20,502 nucleotides of DNA, from positions 1-20,502 of the forward strand of contig LOES01000210.1 of NCBI GenBank assembly GCA_001515955.1, read 5' to 3'. Position 1 is the first letter of the stretch; each line of letters opens with the position of its first letter. Below the pieces are notes generated by a model, which searched no databases, had not been told where the DNA came from, and was given only the letters and a program-made list of their open reading frames with translations. The stretch comes from Clostridia bacterium BRH_c25. Lineage in GTDB: Bacteria; Bacillota_A; Clostridia; Lutisporales; Lutisporaceae. Shown here one piece after another: positions 14,304 to 20,502 of the stretch. The position numbers and the translations under genes were made by a program.

Positions 14304-14936
14304 TTGCTGGACAGCCTGAATGATACAATTAGAAGGCATCTTGCCGATAATATCTGGATTTACATAATTGTCATACTTATGTTCATACTTGGAATAAGCT
14401 TGGGTGCAATGACTGTAAATAACATAGATGAAGTGTCCAAATCAGATGCAAGAACATATATCGAGGGCTTCCTGGAGCTGACCTCCCGGAATGAATTGCA
14501 GCCGGCATACATATTGAAGCAGTCAATAAAATTCAACCTCTATTTTTCTTTGGTGCTGTTTTTTTCAGGGTTGGTATACCTTGGCATAGTCCTTATTCCA
14601 GTACTTATTGCTTTCAGGGGTTTTTGCATTGGATTCTCAATAGCCTTTCTTACAGAGAATTTTGGAAGTAACGGGTTCTTCCTGTCTATAGGTTCTGTAT
14701 TGCCGCAAAACATCATATATGTGCCGGTAATAATCATTATGGGTGTTACGGGGTTAAATTACTCTTTATGGACTTTCCGGAACAAATATTTCAAGAAGTA
14801 TGGTGCTATTCCCAATCTATTTGCTACTTATGCCTTTTCTACTCTTATACTTTTCATACTGCTTATTTCAGGGTGTATTGTGGAAGCATATATGACATCC
14901 CTGATAGTCAGGTTAATAACTCCTTATATAATTTAG
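14304..14936 (+). CDS. spoIIM: Stage II sporulation protein M
   Basis: SpoIIM joins SpoIID and SpoIIP in the mother-cell membrane complex that thins septal peptidoglycan and drives engulfment. The 210-residue length is close to the B. subtilis protein. There are about five hydrophobic segments: near residues 16-36, 75-105, 110-120, 135-150 and 175-205. The loop after the first (NNIDEVSKSDARTYIEGFL) and the RGFCIGFSIAFL segment fit the family. The TTG start at 14304 has GAGAGGGGG ending 8 bases before it. A possible sigma-E promoter lies at 14220-14248. The next small gene follows within 10 bases. Confidence 0.92.
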   Translation: MLDSLNDTIRRHLADNIWIYIIVILMFILGISLGAMTVNNIDEVSKSDARTYIEGFLELTSRNELQPAYILKQSIKFNLYFSLVLFFSGLVYLGIVLIPVLIAFRGFCIGFSIAFLTENFGSNGFFLSIGSVLPQNIIYVPVIIIMGVTGLNYSLWTFRNKYFKKYGAIPNLFATYAFSTLILFILLISGCIVEAYMTSLIVRLITPYII

Positions 14937-14945
14937 CAGGGGCAG

Positions 14946-15179
14946 ATGATGGATAGGCATAACGGCGGCAGCTTTTTGCATATATTTGTCATGACTTTTA
15001 TTGTACTTTTTGTAATACTGGTAATAATACCTGACCTTGTAGACCGTATGATGATTTTCTTTACTGAAGATATTATCCCCAGGAATAATTCTATAATTGT
15101 GTTTAAAGACTTTCTTGGAGAGCAGGAAACCATAATAAGATTCTTTGAAACAATAAAAAAAATAAGAAACTTTATGTAA
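14946..15179 (+). CDS. Small single-pass membrane protein next to spoIIM, unknown function
   Basis: I do not recognise a named family. The product has 77 residues (76 if the ATG at 14949 is used, which is better spaced from AGGGG at 14938-14942). It has a short polar N-terminus, one hydrophobic helix (about residues 10-30, rich in I, V, L and F), and a charged C-terminal part with FFETIKKIR. It starts 10 bases after the spoIIM stop with its own ribosome site, so it is probably co-transcribed and may act in engulfment; this is inference from position alone. Confidence 0.7.
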   Translation: MMDRHNGGSFLHIFVMTFIVLFVILVIIPDLVDRMMIFFTEDIIPRNNSIIVFKDFLGEQETIIRFFETIKKIRNFM

Positions 15180-15249
15180 AATTTTCTTTTGTTGGAGGAT
15201 TTTCATTATTAATGTTGAATACTTGTAATGATATTGTAATAAAGGGGAT

Positions 15250-16140
15250 ATGACTCTTATGAATTATTTAGAATTGTTTCTAAGTTATCTCATTAACAAT
15301 AAGGAGCTGTCGGCAAATACGCTGGAATCCTATAAACGAGATATCAGGCAATTCGAAGTGTATCTGAAAGAACACGCTCTTTCGCTGGAGAAGGTTACAA
15401 AAACAATAATCATTACATATTTAATAGCATTGCAGAAAACTGGCAAAGCAACCTCTACTATTTCAAGGAATCTTGCTTCCATCAGATGCTTTTATCAATT
15501 TATGCAAAATTCCAGATACTTGAGTACAGACCCATCAGCAAATCTCGAATCTCCAAAAGTAGAAAAAAAGCTTCCGTCTGTACTTACAAAGAAGGAGGTA
15601 GAGCTTCTGCTTGATCAGCCCATACCAACAGATGCAAAGGGTTCAAGGGATAAAGCCATGCTGGAATTGCTTTATGCAACAGGTATTAGGGTATCAGAGC
15701 TTATTTCATTGAATATAAGTGACATAGACCTTAATTCAGGCTTGATTGTATGTAAAAACAGCGAGGTAAAGTCCAGGACAATACCCCTTGGGAATATAGC
15801 TGTAAAATATATCAGAATTTATCTGAATGATTTCAGAAGAAAGCTGTGCTCCAATGAGAACAGTACTCTTCTGTTTGTGAACTTCCACGGACAGAAAATG
15901 ACCCGGCAGGGTTTCTGGAAGATAATAAAATACTATACAGCAAAGGCAAAGATAAATAAGAGTATAACACCCCATACCCTGAGGCACTCATTTGCGGTGC
16001 ACCTTATAGAAAACGGAGCTGATCTCCAGGCGATACAAGAAATGCTGGGTCACTCAGATATTTCTACAACTCAGGTATACAGCAAGGTAAATAAGAACAA
16101 GATAAAAGAAGTATACAGCAAGACTCATCCAAGGGCTTAA
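15250..16140 (+). CDS. xerD: Tyrosine recombinase XerD
   Basis: XerD, with XerC, resolves chromosome dimers at dif. The 296-residue protein has the SAM-like N-terminal domain (to about 105) and the catalytic domain. Catalytic residues are R147 (ATGIRVSEL), H242 and R245 (HTLRHSFA), H268 (LGHSDIST) and Tyr277. The usual GKGxKxR beta-hairpin with the catalytic Lys reads CKNSEVKSRTIP, slightly longer than usual. The ATG at 15250 is only two bases from AAAGGGG; the ATG at 15259 is 11 away, so the start is uncertain. Position between spoIIM and deoB supports xerD over other integrases. Its stop codon lies within a terminator. Confidence 0.9.
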   Translation: MTLMNYLELFLSYLINNKELSANTLESYKRDIRQFEVYLKEHALSLEKVTKTIIITYLIALQKTGKATSTISRNLASIRCFYQFMQNSRYLSTDPSANLESPKVEKKLPSVLTKKEVELLLDQPIPTDAKGSRDKAMLELLYATGIRVSELISLNISDIDLNSGLIVCKNSEVKSRTIPLGNIAVKYIRIYLNDFRRKLCSNENSTLLFVNFHGQKMTRQGFWKIIKYYTAKAKINKSITPHTLRHSFAVHLIENGADLQAIQEMLGHSDISTTQVYSKVNKNKIKEVYSKTHPRA

Positions 16141-16152
16141 AAAGCCCTTTTT
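16131..16152 (+). terminator. Intrinsic terminator of xerD
   Basis: AAGGGCTT (16131-16138) and AAGCCCTT (16142-16149) form an 8-bp stem with an AAA loop, followed by Ts. It overlaps the xerD stop codon. Confidence 0.75.
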
Positions 16153-16180
16153 AAAATTGGGATCAGGTTTCGGGGTTGTA

Positions 16181-16200
16181 GGGGCGAACAGTGTTCGCCC
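16181..16200. repeat. GC-rich REP-like palindrome
   Basis: GGGCGAAC (16182-16189) and GTTCGCCC (16193-16200) form an 8-bp stem with a 3-base loop, preceded by GTAG. It is more GC-rich than its surroundings. Very similar GGGCGAACA-type palindromes are dispersed in many bacterial genomes. It lies in the leader of deoB. Confidence 0.5.
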
Positions 16201-16251
16201 GGATAAGCATCGCAGCACGAGGGATAATAAGTGTAAATACAGGAGGTAAAT

Positions 16252-17439
16252 ATGGTAGACAGAGTAATACTCATGGTTATGGACAGCGTCGGGATCGGAG
16301 CCCTTCCTGATGCTGATTTGTATGGAGATGCAGGGAGCAATACCCTCGGCAATATAGCCGGAAGAATAAAGGATTTCAGGCTGGAGAATCTTGAAGCTTT
16401 GGGTCTGGGAAACATTGATGGGCACATAGGACTGAAAAGCGCAGAGTATCCGAAGGGCAGCTATGGCAGAGCCGGAGAAATCTCCGCAGGTAAAGATACA
16501 ACTACAGGCCATTGGGAAATCGCCGGAATCACATTGAAGCAAGCTTTTCCAACTTTCCCCGAAGGTTTTCCCCAAGAGCTTGTAGAGGCTTTTGAAGGTG
16601 CAATCGGTACAAAAACCCTTGGAAATGAAGTTGCATCCGGAACGGAAATAATAGCAAGGCTTGGCGACAAGCATGTAGAAACAGGCTATCCGATAATATA
16701 CACTTCTGCAGACAGTGTGTTCCAGATAGCAGCTCATGAGGAGGTCATTTCCCTTGCAAAGCTGTATGAGATGTGTGAGAAAGCCAGAGAACTGTTAAAG
16801 GATGAGTATGCAGTGGGAAGGGTTATAGCAAGACCGTTCCTTGGAACAAGCGGAGGCTACAGACGAACCTCCAACAGAAGAGACTTCTCCTTGAAGCCTA
16901 TAAAAAAGACAATGCTTGATGTTATTGCAGAGAATGGCATGAGTGTATTGGCTGTGGGAAAGATAGAGGATATATTTGCAGGAGCAGGAATTACAGAGGC
17001 AGTACATACAAAGAATAATACGGAAGGTATGGGTAAGACTCTGGAATATATTGCATCTGAAAAAAAAGGACTTATATTTACCAACCTTGTGGATTTCGAC
17101 ATGCTTTACGGTCATAGGAATGACGTGAGCGGGTATGCACAAGCTCTTAAGGAGTTCGATGCCGGGCTGTCTAAAGTAATTGCTGCAATGAAAGATACCG
17201 ATATACTGATTATCACTGCGGATCACGGCTGTGATCCTACCACAGAAAGCACAGATCATTCAAGAGAGTATATACCTGTGCTTATATACGGAAAGCATGT
17301 AAAACCCGGTGCAAATATTGGCACAAGAACGGGTTTCTGCGATATAGGGGCCACAGTACTTGATTTTCTGGAGCTTCCAATAGCAATTGCAGGTATATCC
17401 TTTAAGAAAGAAATCTTTAATGAGGGGGGATTACAATGA
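16252..17439 (+). CDS. deoB: Phosphopentomutase
   Basis: DeoB interconverts ribose 1-phosphate and ribose 5-phosphate (and the deoxy forms), linking nucleoside breakdown to central metabolism. The 395-residue length is that of the family. Alkaline-phosphatase-superfamily motifs are clear: [12 protein letters not shown] at the N-terminus, [10 protein letters not shown] around the catalytic Thr, [11 protein letters not shown], and the C-terminal metal site [22 protein letters not shown] sits five bases before the ATG. It leads the salvage operon; its TGA overlaps the next ATG. Its phosphorolysis substrates would come from the three phosphorylases downstream. Confidence 0.97.
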   Translation: MVDRVILMVMDSVGIGALPDADLYGDAGSNTLGNIAGRIKDFRLENLEALGLGNIDGHIGLKSAEYPKGSYGRAGEISAGKDTTTGHWEIAGITLKQAFPTFPEGFPQELVEAFEGAIGTKTLGNEVASGTEIIARLGDKHVETGYPIIYTSADSVFQIAAHEEVISLAKLYEMCEKARELLKDEYAVGRVIARPFLGTSGGYRRTSNRRDFSLKPIKKTMLDVIAENGMSVLAVGKIEDIFAGAGITEAVHTKNNTEGMGKTLEYIASEKKGLIFTNLVDFDMLYGHRNDVSGYAQALKEFDAGLSKVIAAMKDTDILIITADHGCDPTTESTDHSREYIPVLIYGKHVKPGANIGTRTGFCDIGATVLDFLELPIAIAGISFKKEIFNEGGLQ

Positions 17440-18260
17440 AAAAGGAATTGATAACCAGAATATATGAAGCGAGAGACTTTATTCTAGAAAAAACAGGGTT
17501 TGTTCCGGAAATTGCGCTTATACTCGGCTCAGGTCTTGGCGACATGGCAGAAGAAGCTGAGGATAAGCTTGCAATTGATTACAAGGAAATCCCCAACTTT
17601 CCGGTATCTACGGTGCAGGGGCATAAAGGAAGGCTGGTATTTGGCACAATCAGGGGCAAAAGGGTAGTTTTTATGCAAGGACGTTTTCATTATTATGAGG
17701 GCTATATGATGGAAGAGGTGGCTTTTCCTGTCTGGGTTTTAAATGCTCTTGGAGTAAAAAAGCTGATAGTTACCAATGCAGCCGGAGGTGTAAACGAGAG
17801 CTTCAACCCCGGAGACCTTATGCTGATAAAAGATCATATCAATTATACAAATAACAATCCTTTAATCGGACCAAACATTGAAGCTTTTGGGCCAAGGTTC
17901 CCTGATATGTCAGAGGCTTATTCAAAGGAATTGGCGGATGTGGTAAGAGAAAGTGCTGCCGCAAACGGCATCAGGCTGCAGGAAGGTATTTATGCTTTCC
18001 TTACGGGACCAAGCTACGAAACACCGGCTGAAATCAGAGCCTGCAGGATAATTGGAGCTGACGCCGTAGGAATGTCCACAGTACCGGAAGTAGTTGCTGC
18101 AAATCACTGTGGAATCAAGACTGCCGGAATATCCTGCATTACAAATATGGCTGCGGGTATACTGGATCAACCCTTGAACCATAAAGAGGTTATCGAGACT
18201 GCGGAAAGAGTAAAGGAAAGTTTTTCAAAGCTTATAAAGAGTGTGGTAGAGAATATTTGA
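17436..18260 (+). CDS. punA: Purine nucleoside phosphorylase (6-oxopurine type)
   Basis: This 274-residue trimeric-type PNP splits inosine or guanosine with phosphate into base and ribose 1-phosphate. The phosphate site is GSGLGD with HKGRL. The base site has NAAGG (residues 114-118), E195 in GPSYET and N237 in ITNMA, the residues that bind 6-oxopurines in human PNP (E201, N243). The sugar-site His is in NHKEV. It overlaps deoB by 4 bases and is followed 22 bases later by a second, divergent PNP gene. Confidence 0.93.
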   Translation: MKKELITRIYEARDFILEKTGFVPEIALILGSGLGDMAEEAEDKLAIDYKEIPNFPVSTVQGHKGRLVFGTIRGKRVVFMQGRFHYYEGYMMEEVAFPVWVLNALGVKKLIVTNAAGGVNESFNPGDLMLIKDHINYTNNNPLIGPNIEAFGPRFPDMSEAYSKELADVVRESAAANGIRLQEGIYAFLTGPSYETPAEIRACRIIGADAVGMSTVPEVVAANHCGIKTAGISCITNMAAGILDQPLNHKEVIETAERVKESFSKLIKSVVENI

Positions 18261-18282
18261 TCAATATTCGGGGGTGGGAAAT

Positions 18283-19107
18283 ATGGATTTGAGAGCAAGA
18301 ATAGAAAAAGCATCAGAGTATATAAAGGAAAAGTCGGGGTTTGAGCCGGAGATAGGTATTATACTGGGCACAGGGCTGGGCTCATTAGGTGATTATATTG
18401 AAAAGGTGTCGGTATTTGACTATGCCGATATACCTGAATTTCCTGTATCCACTGTATTCGGACACGCAGGAAGACTTATACTTGGTTACCTGGAGGGGAA
18501 ACGGGTAATTGCAATGCAGGGTAGATTCCACTACTATGAGGGGTATACCATGCAGGAGATCACAATTCCGGTAAGGGTCATGAAACAGCTGGGTATAAAA
18601 CTACTTATCGCAAGCAATGCATGCGGCAGCTTGAACCCAAGCTTCAAAGCCGGTGATATTATGATAATTACCGACCATATCAATTTTATGGGTACAAATC
18701 CTCTGATCGGACCAAACCTTGAAGAGTTCGGGCCCCGTTTTCCTGATATGTCGGAGGTGTATGACAAGGAGATAGTTGAGCTGCTTGAGAAGGTTGCTGC
18801 ATCCCAGGGCACTATTGTGCATAAGGGAATTTACGGTGCTGTAAGCGGACCTAACTACTGTACAAAAGCAGAGCTGGGAATGATGATAAGGCTTGGCTCC
18901 GACACAGTAGGTATGTCAACAGTACCGGAAGCAATTGCAGCAAGACATTGTGGACTTAAAACAGCAGGAATATCCTGTGTTACCGATATGGCAATTCCCG
19001 AAACAATGACAGCACCTGCTCATGAAGAGATTGTAAGGGTGGCTGAATCAGTAAAACCAAGATTTACAGCGCTTGTAAAGCAGTTTGTTAAAGAGGTGCA
19101 GCTTTAA
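18283..19107 (+). CDS. Second purine nucleoside phosphorylase with altered base site
   Basis: A 274-residue paralogue of the gene before it. The phosphate loop (GTGLGS, HAGRL), MSTVPE and the sugar-site His (AHEEI) are kept. The base site differs: NACGS (112-116) replaces NAAGG, C193 replaces the Glu (GPNYCT), and D235 replaces the Asn (VTDMA). In human PNP the N243D change gives activity on adenosine, and MTA phosphorylases have ACGSL and ATD at these places. So it may accept 6-aminopurines or be broad; the His suggests 5'-OH nucleosides rather than methylthioadenosine. The ATG at 18283 follows GGGGGTGGG and is preferred to the GTG at 18274. Its stop overlaps the pdp start. Confidence 0.88.
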   Translation: MDLRARIEKASEYIKEKSGFEPEIGIILGTGLGSLGDYIEKVSVFDYADIPEFPVSTVFGHAGRLILGYLEGKRVIAMQGRFHYYEGYTMQEITIPVRVMKQLGIKLLIASNACGSLNPSFKAGDIMIITDHINFMGTNPLIGPNLEEFGPRFPDMSEVYDKEIVELLEKVAASQGTIVHKGIYGAVSGPNYCTKAELGMMIRLGSDTVGMSTVPEAIAARHCGLKTAGISCVTDMAIPETMTAPAHEEIVRVAESVKPRFTALVKQFVKEVQL

Positions 19108-20408
19108 TGAGAATGTATGATATTATTATAAAGAAAAGAAACGGTGAAGAGCTTACAAAAGAAGAGATTGAATTCTTCATAAACGGATATACAATCGGCT
19201 CGATACCCGACTATCAGGCAGCAGCTCTCTTGATGGCCATTTATTTCAAGGGTATGAACAAGAAGGAAACTGCAGAGCTTACAATAGCTATGGTAAACTC
19301 AGGAGAAACAGTTGACCTCTCAGCAATAGAGGGTGTAAAAGTCGACAAACATTCAACAGGTGGAGTAGGAGATAAGATAAGTTTAATTGTTATCCCACTT
19401 GTTGCTTCATTAGGTATCCCTATTGCTAAAATGAGTGGTAGAGGGTTAGGACATACAGGAGGAACTATCGATAAGTTAGAAGCTATTGAGGGATTTAAGA
19501 CAGAATTAACAAGAGATGAATTTATCAATAATGTTAATAAATATAAAATGGCGATTTCAGGGCAATCAGGTAATTTAACACCTGCTGATAAGAAGCTATA
19601 TGCTTTAAGAGATGTAACAGCTACTGTTGATAGTATTCCACTAATTGCAAGTTCGATTATGAGTAAAAAAATTGCTTCAGGTGCAGATTGTATTGTACTT
19701 GATGTAAAAGTTGGTTCAGGTGCATTTATGAAGTCGGTAGAGGAAGCTGTTGAGCTTGCTAAAACAATGGTTGAAATTGGTAAGTCATTAAATAGAAAAA
19801 CAGTAGCAATAGTAACGGACATGAGCCAACCTTTAGGGCACGAAGTAGGTAATTCAAATGAAATTATAGAAGCAATTAATGTATTAAAAGGTAAAGGCTC
19901 AGATGATGAAACCGAAGTAGCTTTAACAATTGCTTCTTATATGGTAATACTAGGTGGTGCATATAAAGAATTTAACAAAGCGTATAGTGCATTACAAGAA
20001 ATAATTAAAACTGGGAAGGCAATTGATAAGTTAAAACATTTGATTCAAATTCAAGGTGGAGATTCTGGAATAGTTGATAACATTAATAAATTGCCTAAGG
20101 CTAAATATCATATAGAAGTAAAATCAATGAGTGAAGGCTATGTTAGTTCAATAGATGCAGAAAGCATTGGTATTTCTGCAATGTTACTTGGCGCAGGTAG
20201 AAAGACTAAGGAAGATAAGATAGATTACTCTGCAGGTATAAGTATGAAAAAGAAAGTCGGAGATAAAGTAATCAACGGAGATACACTCTGTATCCTGCAT
20301 ACAAATCTGGAAAACATTGATGAGGCAAAGCGAATAGCACTTGATTCATATATAATAGGTAATATCCAAGAAAAAGTAAATAAATATATTTATGAGATAA
20401 TACAATGA
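19107..20408 (+). CDS. pdp: Pyrimidine-nucleoside phosphorylase
   Basis: This enzyme splits uridine, thymidine or deoxyuridine with phosphate. The 433-residue length and motifs fit the family: KVDKHSTGGVGDK (phosphate-binding), MSGRGLGHTGGTIDKLE, and SGQSGNLTPADKKLYALRD with the substrate-binding R and K. Specificity between Pdp and thymidine phosphorylase (DeoA) is not settled by eye; Firmicutes usually have Pdp. It overlaps the stop before it by one base and has AGAGGTG 8 bases before the ATG. Codon use changes sharply inside the gene: from about 19383 to 20186, 14 of 23 Leu codons are TTA, while the ends use CTT, CTC, CTG and TTG only. The frame is intact. Confidence 0.93.
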   Translation: MRMYDIIIKKRNGEELTKEEIEFFINGYTIGSIPDYQAAALLMAIYFKGMNKKETAELTIAMVNSGETVDLSAIEGVKVDKHSTGGVGDKISLIVIPLVASLGIPIAKMSGRGLGHTGGTIDKLEAIEGFKTELTRDEFINNVNKYKMAISGQSGNLTPADKKLYALRDVTATVDSIPLIASSIMSKKIASGADCIVLDVKVGSGAFMKSVEEAVELAKTMVEIGKSLNRKTVAIVTDMSQPLGHEVGNSNEIIEAINVLKGKGSDDETEVALTIASYMVILGGAYKEFNKAYSALQEIIKTGKAIDKLKHLIQIQGGDSGIVDNINKLPKAKYHIEVKSMSEGYVSSIDAESIGISAMLLGAGRKTKEDKIDYSAGISMKKKVGDKVINGDTLCILHTNLENIDEAKRIALDSYIIGNIQEKVNKYIYEIIQ

Positions 20409-20445
20409 TTTAACTTGTTTAATAATGCGAAGCATTCTTCAGACT

Positions 20446-20470
20446 CGAGATACGAGATTCGAGATGCGAG
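20446..20470. repeat. 7-base tandem repeat, unit CGAGATN
   Basis: Three full units (CGAGATA, CGAGATT, CGAGATG) and a partial CGAG follow each other exactly, 37 bases after the pdp stop. The window ends 32 bases later, so what it borders cannot be seen. Confidence 0.7.
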
Positions 20471-20502
20471 GAAAGCTCGGGTATTCCTTATAGGTCCAGG
20501 TA

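Noticed and set aside
15212..15253. 13-codon leader (ATG at 15212) overlapping the xerD start
   Set aside because: GGAGG is 13 bases away, too far, and the peptide has no recognisable feature.

Overview
The window reads as chromosome of an anaerobic, spore-forming, moderately AT-rich clostridium. The gene order (dxs-tlyA-nadK-argR-recN-spoIVB-spo0A, then nudF-spoIIM-xerD-deoB-pnp-pdp) and protein style suggest the cellulolytic cluster III group (Acetivibrio / Ruminiclostridium-like). That placement is inference from gene order and recognised families, not from a search. Every large gene lies on the + strand.

Layout. 1-4456: end of dxs, then tlyA, nadK, argR and recN (isoprenoid, rRNA-modification, NADP, arginine-regulation and DNA-repair genes). 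4657-6948: spoIVB and spo0A, each ended by an intrinsic terminator; spo0A has a well-matched sigma-H promoter overlapping a 0A box. 7204-9468: a membrane-bound PAS histidine kinase with no regulator gene of its own, a candidate Spo0A kinase. 9545-13135: an overlapping operon of a SteA-like protein, a family 2 glycosyltransferase, a MraY/WecA-like enzyme and a DUF3866 protein, probably an envelope or division module. 13136-13624: a 489-base gap full of inverted repeats, carrying one small minus-strand gene. 13625-16140: nudF, spoIIM, a small membrane protein and xerD. 16252-20408: a tightly packed nucleoside-salvage operon: deoB, two purine nucleoside phosphorylases and pyrimidine-nucleoside phosphorylase.

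Most interesting observation: a 45-codon minus-strand gene at 13237-13374 has a strong ribosome binding site and a sigma-E-like promoter, and it diverges from nudF. Its product aligns without gaps to Bacillus subtilis MciZ, the mother-cell inhibitor of FtsZ, as I recall that sequence. It is a candidate clostridial MciZ.

Other points: a 76-base structured repeat present in three copies (1191, 4491, 7011), one of which lies just before nadK; a second purine nucleoside phosphorylase with altered base-binding residues that suggest 6-aminopurine use; and a pdp gene whose central 800 bases use leucine codons unlike both its own ends and its neighbours, as if replaced by recombination.
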